The notes under the pieces were generated by a model that worked only from the letters and a program-made list of their open reading frames with translations, made no database searches and was not told the DNA's origin. The translations under genes were made by a program, and so were the position numbers. From Salmonella enterica subsp. enterica serovar Typhimurium str. LT2 (lineage in GTDB: Bacteria > Pseudomonadota > Gammaproteobacteria > Enterobacterales > Enterobacteriaceae), in NCBI RefSeq assembly GCF_000006945.2, contig NC_003197.2:620001-684000 (forward strand): a stretch of 64,000 bases of DNA. Reading direction: 5' to 3'. Shown one piece after another: positions 25,469 through 34,992 of the stretch (positions are counted from its first letter, which is position 1; each line of letters opens with the position of its first letter).

Positions 25469-28400
25469 CGCAGCGTTTACCGTTAGTCGCCGCCCAGCCG
25501 GGGATCTGGATGGCGGAAAAACTCTCTGATTTACCCTCCGCCTGGAGCGTGGCGCACTATGTGGAACTGAACGGCGAGCTGGATGCCGCCTTGCTGGCAA
25601 AAGCGGTAGCGGTAGGGATGCAACAGGCGGATACGCTACGGATGCGTTTTACCGAAGAGAACGGCGAGGTCTGGCAATGGATAGATCCTGAGCACACCTT
25701 CGGCGAGCCCCCGATTGCCGATTTACGCGACCAGCCCGATCCGCATCACGCGGCGCTGGCGTTAATGCAGGCGGATTTACGGCAAAACCTGCGCGCAGAT
25801 AGCGGTAAGCCGCTGGCGTTTCACCAGTTAATCCGCATTGATGATACCCGCTGGTATTGGTATCAGCGCTATCACCATTTGCTGGTGGATGGCTTTAGCT
25901 TCCCGGCGATAACTCGCCAGATTGCGGCGATTTATCGCGCCTGGCAGAGCGACGCTCCTACGCCGGAGTCGCCTTTTACCCCCTTTGCGGATGTGGTCGA
26001 GGAATATCAGCGCTATCGCCAGAGCGAGGCCTGGCAGCGTGACGGCGCCTTCTGGGCGCAGCAGCGCCGCGAGCTGCCGCCGCCGGCGTCAATGTCTGCC
26101 GCGCCGTTGCCGGGGCGGTCGGCGAGCGCGGATATTCTGCGTATGAAATTGAGCGCGCCGGCGGGGGCGTTTCGCCAACTGGCGGCGCACATGCCTGAGA
26201 TACCGCGAGCGGATCTTGCCCTGGCGCTGGTGACGTTGTGGCTGGGGCGATTATGCGGGCGAATGGATTATGCCGCCGGATTTATCTTTATGCGGCGGAT
26301 GGGCTCGGCGGCGTTAACGGCGACCGGGCCTGTCCTTAACGTGTTGCCGCTGGCGGTTAACCTTCATGCAACGGAAGATCTGCCAACGCTGGCGAAGCGT
26401 CTTGCGGCGCAGTTAAAGAAGATGCGCCGCCACCAGCGTTACGACGCCGAACAGATTGTACGCGATAGCGGGCGAGCCGCAGGGGAGACGCCGCTATTTG
26501 GCCCGGTGCTCAACATAAAAGTGTTTGATTATCATCTGGATCTTCCTGGCATACAGGCGCAAACCCATACCCTGGCGACGGGGCCGGTTAACGATCTTGA
26601 ACTGGCGCTTTTTCCGGATGAAAACGGCGGTCTGGATATTGAATTGCTGGCGAATGCACAGCGTTACGATGATGCCACGCTCTCCCGCCATGCCTTACGA
26701 TTGATGGCGCTTATCACGCAGTTTGCGGATAACCCGGCGCTGCGCTGCGGCGATGCGCAAATGCTGCTGGCGGAAGAACAAACGCAATTAGCACACCTTA
26801 ATAATACGGCGGTAACGATTCCCGCCGCCACGCTTAGCGATTTGGTGGCGCAGCAGGCGCAAAAAACGCCAGAGGCTTCCGCGTTGGCAGATGCGCATTA
26901 TCACTTTACCTACCGTGAAATGCGCGAACAGGTTGTGGCGCTGGCGTACGCGCTGCGGGAACGCGGCGTTCAGCCTGGCGATAGCGTGGCGGTGGCGTTG
27001 CCGCGGTCGGTTTTCCTGACCTTAGCGCTGCATGGCATTGTCGAGGCGGGCGCCGCCTGGCTGCCGCTGGATACCGGTTATCCTGACGATCGGCTGCGAA
27101 TGATGCTGGAAGATGCGCAGCCGAAACTGTTAATTACGACTCAGGCGCAGCTGGCGCGCTTTCACGATATTCCGGGGATGGAATATTTGTGTTATAGCCA
27201 ACCGCTACCGGTCAGTGACGCCACTCCGCTGAGGCTGTCGTTACCGCATCATACCGCTTACATCATTTTCACCTCTGGCTCGACGGGCAGGCCGAAAGGG
27301 GTGATGGTGGGACAAACGGCGATAGTCAACCGGCTGCTGTGGATGCAGGATCACTATCCGTTGACGGCGGATGATGTAGTAGCGCAAAAAACGCCGTGCA
27401 GTTTTGACGTCTCAGTATGGGAGTTTTTCTGGCCGTTTATCGCCGGGGCGAAACTGGTGATGGCTGAACCGGAAGCGCACCGCGACCCGCTCGCGATGCA
27501 GCGGTTCTTTGCGCAATACGGCGTCACGACCACTCATTTTGTGCCGTCGATGCTGGCGGCCTTTATTGCCTCGCTCACGCCAGCGTCGGCTGGGAAAAGC
27601 TGCGCTTCCTTAAAGCGCGTTTTCTGTAGCGGCGAGGCCCTGCCGACGGCGCTGTGCCGCGAATGGGAGACGTTAACCAACGCGCCGCTACACAATCTGT
27701 ACGGGCCAACGGAGGCCGCGGTGGATGTGAGCTGGTATCCGGCCTGTGGCGATGAGCTGGCGGCTGTTGACGGCAACAGCATCCCGATTGGTTATCCCGT
27801 CTGGAATACCGGTTTACGTATTCTCGATGCGCATATGCAGCCGGTGCCGCCGGGCGTGGCTGGCGATCTCTATCTTACCGGTATCCAACTGGCGCAGGGC
27901 TATCTGGGGCGTCCGGATCTTACCGCCAGCCGTTTTATCGCCGATCCTTTTGCGCCAGGCGAACGGATGTACCGTACCGGAGATGTGGCGCGCTGGCTGG
28001 ATTCCGGCGCGGTGGAATACCTGGGGCGCAGCGACGATCAGCTCAAAATTCGGGGTCAACGTATTGAACTGGGCGAGATTGACCGCGTCATGCAAACGCT
28101 GCCGGATGTTGAACAGGCGGTAGCACATGCCTGCGTCTTTAATCAGGCGGCGGCGACGGGTGGGGATGCCCGGCAACTGGTCGGCTATCTGGTGTCGCAC
28201 TCCGGTTTGCCGCTGGATTTACCGGCGCTGCAGGAAAAATTACGCCAAAAACTTCCCGCGCATATGGTGCCGGTTGTGCTGTTGCAACTTGCCAGCTTGC
28301 CGCTTAGCGCTAATGGCAAGCTGGATCGCAAAGCCCTGCCGCTGCCGGACCTGGCGCCGCGCGTGAAAGGGCGCGCGCCGCAGTCCGCAACGGAGATTGC

Positions 28401-29349
28401 TGTCGCCGCGGCGTTTTCCCGCCTGCTGGGCTGTGAGATTAACGACGTTGAAAGTGATTTCTTTGCGCTGGGCGGACACTCGCTGCTGGCGATGAAACTG
28501 GCCGCGCAGCTAAGCCAGACGTTTAACCGCCAGGTGACGCCGGGGCAGGTGATGGTGGCGTCTGACGTGGCGCAGTTGAGTAAGCTGCTCGATACTGACG
28601 ATGACGAACGCTCGCGCAATCTGGGGTTCGGGCCGCTGTTGCCGCTGCGTGAAAGCGATGGTCCAACGTTATTTTGTTTCCATCCGGCGTCGGGGTTCGC
28701 CTGGCAATTTAGCGTATTATCACGCTATCTCAGCCCGTCGTGGTCGATTATGGGGATTCAGTCGCCGCGCCCCGCTGGCCCTATGCAAACCGCAACCACC
28801 CTTGATGAGGTATGTGAACATCATCTGGCGACTTTGCTCGCCCGGCAGCCGCATGGCCCTTATTATTTATTAGGCTATTCGCTGGGCGGGACGCTGGCGC
28901 AAGGGATCGCCGCCCGGTTGCGCGCGCGCGGCGAAACCGTGGCGTTTTTGGGGTTACTGGACACCTGGCCGCCGGAAACGCAAAACTGGCGGGAAAAAGA
29001 GGCGAATGGCCTCAATCCGGACGTATTGGCGGAAATTGAACGTGAACGCGCTGCGTTTGTCGCCGCGCAGCAGGGAAATGCCTCCGACGCCTTATTTACC
29101 GCCATTGAAGGCAATTATGCGGATGCCGTCCGTTTGCTGACGACGGCGCATAGCGTACCGTTTGATGGACATGCTACGCTCTTTGTGGCGGATAAAACGG
29201 TGCCGGAAGGCGTATCGCCTGAACAGAGCTGGTCGCCGTGGATAGCGTCTTTGGCTATTTATCGCCAGCCGTGCGCGCATGTAGATATTATTTCTCCCTC
29301 CGCTTTTGAAACTATCGGGCCCATCATCAGCGAACTTATTAATAAATAA
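25465..29349 (+). CDS. entF: EntF, enterobactin synthase NRPS (C-A-T-TE)
   Basis: A 1294-residue nonribosomal peptide synthetase. Domains in order are condensation (about 1-430, HHLLVDG with His137-His138 and Asp142), adenylation for serine (about 460-960, with the FTSGSTGRPKG loop, LYGPTEAAVDV, and YRTGDVARW), a thiolation domain (GGHSLL, Ser1006 carries the phosphopantetheine) and a thioesterase (GYSLGG, Ser1139). It joins DHB to serine and releases the cyclic trimer. Length equals the E. coli protein. All catalytic motifs are intact. Partner proteins are EntB, EntE, EntD and YbdZ. An intrinsic terminator follows. Confidence 0.97.
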   Translation: MTQRLPLVAAQPGIWMAEKLSDLPSAWSVAHYVELNGELDAALLAKAVAVGMQQADTLRMRFTEENGEVWQWIDPEHTFGEPPIADLRDQPDPHHAALALMQADLRQNLRADSGKPLAFHQLIRIDDTRWYWYQRYHHLLVDGFSFPAITRQIAAIYRAWQSDAPTPESPFTPFADVVEEYQRYRQSEAWQRDGAFWAQQRRELPPPASMSAAPLPGRSASADILRMKLSAPAGAFRQLAAHMPEIPRADLALALVTLWLGRLCGRMDYAAGFIFMRRMGSAALTATGPVLNVLPLAVNLHATEDLPTLAKRLAAQLKKMRRHQRYDAEQIVRDSGRAAGETPLFGPVLNIKVFDYHLDLPGIQAQTHTLATGPVNDLELALFPDENGGLDIELLANAQRYDDATLSRHALRLMALITQFADNPALRCGDAQMLLAEEQTQLAHLNNTAVTIPAATLSDLVAQQAQKTPEASALADAHYHFTYREMREQVVALAYALRERGVQPGDSVAVALPRSVFLTLALHGIVEAGAAWLPLDTGYPDDRLRMMLEDAQPKLLITTQAQLARFHDIPGMEYLCYSQPLPVSDATPLRLSLPHHTAYIIFTSGSTGRPKGVMVGQTAIVNRLLWMQDHYPLTADDVVAQKTPCSFDVSVWEFFWPFIAGAKLVMAEPEAHRDPLAMQRFFAQYGVTTTHFVPSMLAAFIASLTPASAGKSCASLKRVFCSGEALPTALCREWETLTNAPLHNLYGPTEAAVDVSWYPACGDELAAVDGNSIPIGYPVWNTGLRILDAHMQPVPPGVAGDLYLTGIQLAQGYLGRPDLTASRFIADPFAPGERMYRTGDVARWLDSGAVEYLGRSDDQLKIRGQRIELGEIDRVMQTLPDVEQAVAHACVFNQAAATGGDARQLVGYLVSHSGLPLDLPALQEKLRQKLPAHMVPVVLLQLASLPLSANGKLDRKALPLPDLAPRVKGRAPQSATEIAVAAAFSRLLGCEINDVESDFFALGGHSLLAMKLAAQLSQTFNRQVTPGQVMVASDVAQLSKLLDTDDDERSRNLGFGPLLPLRESDGPTLFCFHPASGFAWQFSVLSRYLSPSWSIMGIQSPRPAGPMQTATTLDEVCEHHLATLLARQPHGPYYLLGYSLGGTLAQGIAARLRARGETVAFLGLLDTWPPETQNWREKEANGLNPDVLAEIERERAAFVAAQQGNASDALFTAIEGNYADAVRLLTTAHSVPFDGHATLFVADKTVPEGVSPEQSWSPWIASLAIYRQPCAHVDIISPSAFETIGPIISELINK

Positions 29350-29385
29350 CGGGCGTTGTTTCTGCCTTTAACAAATTAAATCCTG

Positions 29386-29422
29386 AAACCCATAATAATT
29401 ACTAATTATTATGGGTTTTTTA
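29386..29422 (+). terminator. terminator after entF
   Basis: AAACCCATAATAATTA, a short loop and its complement ending TTATTATGGGTTT form a long AT-rich stem followed by TTTTTTATT. It ends the fes-ybdZ-entF message ahead of fepE. Confidence 0.85.
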
Positions 29423-29598
29423 TTGCAACTATTAATTCTTTTAACATAAGTGATACATGCTACAGGCAAGTTTAATTCCGAATATTTAGCTTTTCGGGCA
29501 CTGGCGCGTAAAGATTGTTTCGGATAATTCTGACTTGCTGTTAGAATCTCTGACAGGAATGTGTTCTTTCATTGGATAAAGTTTTCAGGTCATACGGC

Positions 29599-30735
29599 AT
29601 GCCATCTCTTAATGTAAAACAAGAAAAAAATCAGTCATTTGCAGGTTATTCACTGCCGCCCGCCAACAGTCATGAAATCGATTTGTTTAGCCTTATAGAG
29701 GTGTTATGGCAGGCGAAACGTCGTATTCTTGCTACCGTTTTCGCCTTTGCGTGCGTGGGGTTGCTTCTGTCCTTTCTGCTGCCGCAAAAATGGACCAGCC
29801 AGGCGATTGTCACACCGGCGGAGTCGGTACAGTGGCAGGGGCTGGAGAGAACGTTGACCGCGCTGCGCGTGTTGGATATGGAGGTAAGCGTTGATCGGGG
29901 CAGCGTATTTAATCTGTTTATTAAAAAGTTTAGCTCGCCCTCGCTGCTGGAAGAATATCTTCGTTCTTCTCCGTATGTCATGGATCAATTAAAAGGCGCG
30001 CAAATAGACGAGCAGGATCTTCACCGGGCGATTGTCCTGCTGAGCGAAAAAATGAAAGCGGTGGACAGTAATGTCGGCAAGAAAAATGAAACGTCGTTAT
30101 TCACGTCGTGGACATTGAGTTTTACCGCGCCGACGCGGGAAGAAGCGCAAAAAGTGCTGGCTGGCTATATTCAGTACATCTCCGATATCGTCGTGAAAGA
30201 GACGCTGGAAAATATTCGTAACCAGCTGGAAATCAAAACCCGCTATGAGCAGGAAAAGCTGGCGATGGATCGGGTGCGTCTCAAAAATCAGCTTGATGCC
30301 AATATTCAACGTCTTCATTATTCGCTGGAAATCGCCAACGCCGCCGGTATTAAGAGACCGGTTTACAGCAATGGTCAGGCGGTAAAAGATGATCCGGATT
30401 TTTCTATTTCTCTCGGCGCGGATGGTATTTCCCGCAAACTGGAAATTGAAAAAGGGGTAACGGACGTGGCCGAGATCGACGGTGATTTGCGTAACCGTCA
30501 ATACCATGTTGAACAACTGGCGGCAATGAATGTGAGTGACGTGAAGTTTACCCCGTTTAAATATCAACTGTCGCCGTCTCTGCCAGTGAAAAAAGATGGC
30601 CCGGGTAAAGCCATCATTATTATCCTGGCGGCGTTGATTGGCGGTATGATGGCCTGCGGCGGCGTATTACTGCGTCACGCGATGGTCTCGCGTAAAATGG
30701 AAAACGCGCTGGCGATAGATGAACGGTTAGTCTGA
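29599..30735 (+). CDS. fepE: FepE, very-long O-antigen chain-length determinant (Wzz family)
   Basis: A 378-residue polysaccharide co-polymerase. Membrane segments lie near residues 45-65 and 340-360 and flank a large periplasmic part. In Salmonella FepE gives LPS with very long O chains, despite its place and name in the iron cluster. Family blocks: NNEIDL-like N-terminus (HEIDLFSLIEVLW), a Leu/Arg-rich coiled centre (LKNQLDANIQRLHYSLE) and the C-terminal FTPFKYQLSPSLPVKKDGPGK. ATG 29599 fits E. coli FepE; a TTG at 29572 in frame adds nine residues. It is separated from entF by a terminator, so it is probably transcribed alone. Confidence 0.93.
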   Translation: MPSLNVKQEKNQSFAGYSLPPANSHEIDLFSLIEVLWQAKRRILATVFAFACVGLLLSFLLPQKWTSQAIVTPAESVQWQGLERTLTALRVLDMEVSVDRGSVFNLFIKKFSSPSLLEEYLRSSPYVMDQLKGAQIDEQDLHRAIVLLSEKMKAVDSNVGKKNETSLFTSWTLSFTAPTREEAQKVLAGYIQYISDIVVKETLENIRNQLEIKTRYEQEKLAMDRVRLKNQLDANIQRLHYSLEIANAAGIKRPVYSNGQAVKDDPDFSISLGADGISRKLEIEKGVTDVAEIDGDLRNRQYHVEQLAAMNVSDVKFTPFKYQLSPSLPVKKDGPGKAIIIILAALIGGMMACGGVLLRHAMVSRKMENALAIDERLV

Positions 30736-30743
30736 TTTACCCG

Positions 30744-30770
30744 AAAAGCCGGATAGCGATATCCGGCTTT
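30744..30770. terminator. bidirectional terminator between fepE and fepC
   Basis: GCCGGATA, GCGA, TATCCGGC form a perfect 8-bp stem flanked by AAAA on the left and TTT on the right. It lies between the convergent fepE and fepC and can act in both directions. Confidence 0.8.
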
Positions 30771-30787
30771 GTCATCAGTGTGGGCGA

Positions 30788-31582
30788 CTATCGCCGCCCC
30801 AGCGGTACCACCAGCGGCGTCCCGGCAACCGGATCGTCGATAATCATACAGCGCAGCCCATAGATTTTTTCGATAAGCTCTGCGGTAACAATCTCTTTCG
30901 GCGCGCCCTGTGCGACAATATTACCTTCGCGTAATGCAATCAAATGCGTGGCGTATCGGCAGGCCTGATTCAGGTCATGCAGGACGGCGGCGAGCGTATA
31001 GCCTTTTTCGCGGTTGAGATCGCTTAACAACTCCAGCAAATCAATTTGATGGCTAATATCCAGCCACGTTGTCGGCTCATCCAGCAGCATGATGGACGTT
31101 TCCTGCGCCAGCACCATGGCTATCCACGCCCGCTGACGTTGGCCGCCGGACAGAGTGTCTACACTTTGCGCCGCCAGTGAGGTGATACCTGTTGCACGCA
31201 TGGCACTGGCGACGGCATCGGCATCTTCCTTACGCCAGCGGGTAAATAACGGCTGATGCGGATACCGCCCTCTGGCGACCAGCTCTTGTACGGTGATATC
31301 GCCCGGCGTGGTAGCGTTTTGCGCCAGCAATCCGATGCGCCGCGCCACCTCTTTACTGGCGTAACGCTGTATTTGTTCGCCATCCAGCCAGACATGGCCG
31401 TCAACAGGCGTCATCAGACGGCTTAGCGTACGTAGCAACGTCGACTTGCCGCAGCCGTTAGGGCCGATGATGGCGGTAAAATGGCCGTCCGGAATCGAAA
31501 CATTAAGGTTTTTTGCGACGGTATAGCTGCCATAACCCAGCGTTAACTGGTCGCCGCGCAAACGGGCTACGGATTCGGTCAT
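30788..31582 (-). CDS. fepC: FepC, ferric enterobactin ABC transporter ATPase
   Basis: A 264-residue ATP-binding subunit. Walker A GPNGCGKST is at residues 40-48, the signature LSGGQ at 144-148, Walker B LLDEP at 166-170, and the H loop is in AVLHDLNQA. It energises import by FepD and FepG. ATG 31582 overlaps the fepG stop (ATGA at 31582-31579). The open frame runs further upstream, but those residues are inside fepG. Third gene of fepDGC. Confidence 0.97.
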   Translation of the reverse strand: MTESVARLRGDQLTLGYGSYTVAKNLNVSIPDGHFTAIIGPNGCGKSTLLRTLSRLMTPVDGHVWLDGEQIQRYASKEVARRIGLLAQNATTPGDITVQELVARGRYPHQPLFTRWRKEDADAVASAMRATGITSLAAQSVDTLSGGQRQRAWIAMVLAQETSIMLLDEPTTWLDISHQIDLLELLSDLNREKGYTLAAVLHDLNQACRYATHLIALREGNIVAQGAPKEIVTAELIEKIYGLRCMIIDDPVAGTPLVVPLGRR

Positions 31583-32571
31583 TTTTTGCGGGACTCCTGA
31601 ATTAACAAGACGATAAGGTAAATACCGCCGAGGCTGACGGTGACCACGCCCACTGGAAGCTGATAAGGCATAAACAGTTGCTGCGCGCACGCATCGGCGG
31701 CCAGTAGTAATAACGCGCCGCACAGCGCCGACTGGGTTAATCCCCAGCGCGCTGTGCCGCTAAGACGGCGGGCGATGTGCGGCGCGACAAGGGCAATAAA
31801 CGAGATGGGGCCAGCCAGTGCCGTTGCCGCAGCGGTGAGCGACACCGCCACCAGCATCAGCATCAGGCGTGACCGCTCCACGCTAACACCCAGCGCGCAG
31901 GCGCTGTCATCGCCCATCTCCAGCAGCCGCATACGACGCACCAGTAGCGCGGCGCCTGTCAGCATCACCATAATCAGCGGCGCCGAAGGCCAGGTTTTTG
32001 CCCATGTCAGACCGTTGAGCGACCCGGCGTTCCATAAGCCAGCGGTGAGCGCCGTTTCCAGCGACGCCTGCAACAGAAGCCAGGTATTAAAGGCGACTAA
32101 CATCGCGCGGATGCCGATACCGATGATAATCAGCCGGAAAGTTTCAATCCCGTTACGCCAGGCGAGCAGCCAGACAATCAATGACGTGACGATACCGCCC
32201 GCCATTGCCGCCAGCGCGATCGCGGTAAGATGCTGGCCAAACAGGACCATTGCGACCAGTACGCCGCTCCAGGCGCCGGTATTAAAGCCCATCACATCAG
32301 GGCTGCCTAGCGGGTTACGCATCAACGACTGAAAAATCGCGCCACTGACGCCAAGCGCAGCGCCAATCAGTAGCGCCATTAATACGCGCGGTAGTCGCCA
32401 TTCGGTTACGACAAGGGTGATGTTACGCGGCGCGTCGCCCAGCAGCGCGGCAATAATCTGCCCGGTCTCAAGGGGCACGGCACCGCTTTGCAGGCTCCAT
32501 AAGCCAATGGCGAAGCAGCCAGCCGCCAGAAGCAGGCAGCTTACGATAAGCCGACGAGAAAGAAACATCAC
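31579..32571 (-). CDS. fepG: FepG, ferric enterobactin permease
   Basis: A 330-residue inner-membrane permease of the FecCD family (about ten membrane segments). The conserved SGAIFQSLMRNPLGSPDVMG and the C-terminal GPISFIALVAPHIAR with GVVTVSLGGIYL are present. It pairs with FepD. It overlaps both fepD and fepC by ATGA, so the three are translationally coupled. Confidence 0.96.
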   Translation of the reverse strand: MMFLSRRLIVSCLLLAAGCFAIGLWSLQSGAVPLETGQIIAALLGDAPRNITLVVTEWRLPRVLMALLIGAALGVSGAIFQSLMRNPLGSPDVMGFNTGAWSGVLVAMVLFGQHLTAIALAAMAGGIVTSLIVWLLAWRNGIETFRLIIIGIGIRAMLVAFNTWLLLQASLETALTAGLWNAGSLNGLTWAKTWPSAPLIMVMLTGAALLVRRMRLLEMGDDSACALGVSVERSRLMLMLVAVSLTAAATALAGPISFIALVAPHIARRLSGTARWGLTQSALCGALLLLAADACAQQLFMPYQLPVGVVTVSLGGIYLIVLLIQESRKK

Positions 32572-33575
32572 AGGCCGCCTCCGCTCGATTTACGGCGTAC
32601 CAGAAAGATAAGTACCGGCGCGCCGATAAACGCACTGACGACCGATACGCGGAGTTCGCCCGGCACTAACAGACGACCAATAATATCGGCAAAAAGCAGC
32701 AGAGCAGGGGTTGCCAGTAGTGTTACCGGCAGCGACCAACGGTGGTCTGCGCCCACCAGCCAACGCGCCATATGCGGCATCATCAGACCAATAAAGGCGA
32801 TAGGGCCGACCAGCGCCGTTGCGCTGCCGCACAAGACGGTAATCGCCAGTAAACCGATAAGTTGGGTGCGCGCCACTTTACTCCCCAGCGCCGTCGCAGT
32901 ATCGCTGCCGAGGCTCAGGCTATTCAGCGCACGGCTCAGAAATAGCGCCACGATCCCAGCGATAACCACGGGCGCAAGCGCGACTTTCAACGTTTGCAGG
33001 CTACGAATGTCCAGCGATCCCGCCTGCCAGAAGCGAAGCTGATCATAAACCTCTGGATTTAACAGCGCGATGCCGCTGGTCAATCCTTCCAGTACCGCGC
33101 CAAGCGCCACGCCCGCCAGTGTCAGGCGGACCGGGCTTAACTGGCCGCCGCCCTGACTACCGGTGAAGGCGACAATCAGTGATGCGATAAGCGCGCCGCT
33201 AAATGCCATGAAAAGCTGTTCCAGCGGCGTGGAGAAACCAAACAGCGCCGCGCCCAGTACAATGGCGAAGCTGGCGCCGTTGTTAACGCCCAGAATCCCC
33301 GGGTCGGCGAGCGGGTTGCGAGTGAGTGTTTGCATGAGCGCCCCGGCGAGGCCCAACGCGCCGCCTGCCAGTAATCCGGCCAGCGTACGCGGCAAACGCG
33401 CATCCAGGACGATGGTGCAATCGGCGCTTTGGCACACGCCGGTGAACGCCTCCAGCACGACGGCGGCGGGCAGCGGTTTCGCGCCAATGACCAGGCTTAA
33501 AACCGCGGCGAGACTCAGTAATAACAACAATCCGGGCACGGCAAACGCGCGCGTCACGGAAAACGAGCATGACAT
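32568..33575 (-). CDS. fepD: FepD, ferric enterobactin permease
   Basis: A 335-residue inner-membrane permease of the FecCD family. Motifs are GLAGALMQTLTRNPLADPGILGVNNGA, GPIAFIGLMMPHMARW, and VVSAFIGAPVLIFLV. It is the first gene of fepDGC. It faces entS across a Fur-controlled divergent promoter region. Together with FepG it forms the channel; FepB delivers the ligand. Confidence 0.96.
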   Translation of the reverse strand: MSCSFSVTRAFAVPGLLLLLSLAAVLSLVIGAKPLPAAVVLEAFTGVCQSADCTIVLDARLPRTLAGLLAGGALGLAGALMQTLTRNPLADPGILGVNNGASFAIVLGAALFGFSTPLEQLFMAFSGALIASLIVAFTGSQGGGQLSPVRLTLAGVALGAVLEGLTSGIALLNPEVYDQLRFWQAGSLDIRSLQTLKVALAPVVIAGIVALFLSRALNSLSLGSDTATALGSKVARTQLIGLLAITVLCGSATALVGPIAFIGLMMPHMARWLVGADHRWSLPVTLLATPALLLFADIIGRLLVPGELRVSVVSAFIGAPVLIFLVRRKSSGGGL

Positions 33576-33587
33576 AGTAACTTCCCT

Positions 33588-33606
33588 GATAATGATAGTA
33601 ATTATC
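33588..33606. promoter_or_regulatory. Fur box, fepD/entS divergent promoters
   Basis: GATAATGATAGTAATTATC matches 17 of 19 positions of the Fur consensus. A second overlapping half continues to 33612 (GTTATC). It lies 13 bp upstream of the fepD start codon and about 80 bp upstream of entS. Confidence 0.92.
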
Positions 33607-33685
33607 GTTATCTATCTTATTTGGTTATGTTAGCATGTGCAGCCATTGAATGGATATTTAAAAAAACTCGCATTAAGGCGTTGTA

Positions 33686-34930
33686 ATGAATCGACAATCC
33701 TGGCTGCTCAATCTCAGCCTGTTGAAGACGCACCCTGCATTTCGCGCAGTATTTCTGGCCCGTTTTATCTCTATTGTCTCGCTGGGGCTGCTTGGCGTGG
33801 CGGTTCCGGTACAGATCCAAATGATGACGCACTCCACCTGGCAGGTAGGGCTGTCGGTAACGTTAACCGGCGGCGCCATGTTTATTGGCTTAATGGTGGG
33901 CGGTGTGCTGGCCGATCGCTACGAACGTAAAAAGGTGATTCTGCTGGCGCGCGGTACTTGCGGTATTGGCTTTATTGGCCTGTGCGTGAACGCGCTGCTG
34001 CCGGAACCGTCATTGCTGGCGATATATCTCCTTGGCCTGTGGGACGGCTTTTTCGCGTCTCTGGGCGTGACCGCGTTACTGGCGGCGACGCCAGCGCTGG
34101 TCGGAAGAGAAAATCTGATGCAGGCCGGCGCGATTACCATGCTGACGGTACGTCTGGGATCGGTTATTTCCCCGATGTTGGGGGGCATATTGCTTGCCAG
34201 CGGCGGCGTAGCCTGGAACTATGGGCTGGCGGCCGCCGGGACGTTTATTACGCTATTGCCGTTACTGACGCTGCCGCGACTGCCTGTTCCTCCGCAGCCG
34301 CGGGAAAATCCATTTATCGCGTTACTGGCGGCATTTCGTTTTTTGCTCGCCAGTCCGCTTATCGGCGGTATTGCGCTGCTTGGCGGCCTGGTGACGATGG
34401 CAAGCGCGGTACGCGTCCTCTATCCGGCGCTGGCGATGAGCTGGCAAATGTCGGCGGCGCAAATTGGTTTGCTGTATGCGGCAATTCCGCTGGGGGCGGC
34501 CATTGGCGCGCTGACCAGCGGACAACTGGCGCATAGCGTTCGTCCGGGGCTCATTATGCTGGTTTCGACAGTCGGTTCTTTTCTGGCGGTGGGGCTGTTC
34601 GCCATCATGCCGGTCTGGATCGCTGGTGTTATCTGTCTGGCGCTATTTGGCTGGCTTAGCGCCATCAGTTCGTTATTACAATACACTCTGCTGCAAACCC
34701 AGACGCCGGAAAATATGCTGGGGCGAATGAACGGCCTGTGGACCGCGCAAAACGTCACGGGAGACGCTATCGGCGCGGCGCTGTTAGGCGGTCTTGGCGC
34801 AATGATGACGCCGGTCGCTTCCGCGAGCGTGAGTGGATTCGGGCTGGTGATTATCGGTTTGTTGCTGCTGTTAGTGCTGGGCGAGCTACGTCGTTTTCGC
34901 CAGACGCCGCCGGTTAGCGATGCTGGCTGA
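33686..34930 (+). CDS. entS: EntS, enterobactin exporter (MFS)
   Basis: A 414-residue inner-membrane transporter with 12 membrane segments, of the EntS family of the major facilitator superfamily. The loop 2-3 motif GGVLADRYERKKV and the second-half LGRMNGLWTAQNVTGDAIG are present. It moves enterobactin from cytoplasm to periplasm. It is divergent from fepD and shares its Fur box. A terminator lies between it and the convergent fepB. Confidence 0.96.
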   Translation: MNRQSWLLNLSLLKTHPAFRAVFLARFISIVSLGLLGVAVPVQIQMMTHSTWQVGLSVTLTGGAMFIGLMVGGVLADRYERKKVILLARGTCGIGFIGLCVNALLPEPSLLAIYLLGLWDGFFASLGVTALLAATPALVGRENLMQAGAITMLTVRLGSVISPMLGGILLASGGVAWNYGLAAAGTFITLLPLLTLPRLPVPPQPRENPFIALLAAFRFLLASPLIGGIALLGGLVTMASAVRVLYPALAMSWQMSAAQIGLLYAAIPLGAAIGALTSGQLAHSVRPGLIMLVSTVGSFLAVGLFAIMPVWIAGVICLALFGWLSAISSLLQYTLLQTQTPENMLGRMNGLWTAQNVTGDAIGAALLGGLGAMMTPVASASVSGFGLVIIGLLLLLVLGELRRFRQTPPVSDAG

Positions 34931-34941
34931 TGAAGGGGCGT

Positions 34942-34979
34942 TTATCCGACTGACCAAATCGGTCTGGTCAGTCGGATAA
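34942..34979. terminator. long hairpin between entS and fepB
   Basis: TTATCCGACTGACCA (34942-34956), an 8-nt loop and TGGTCAGTCGGATAA (34965-34979) form a perfect 15-bp stem between two convergent genes. The T/A tracts are short, so it may act through a strong stem in both directions or as an RNA-stabilising element. Confidence 0.75.
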
Positions 34980-34992
34980 GACTCCGATAAGG

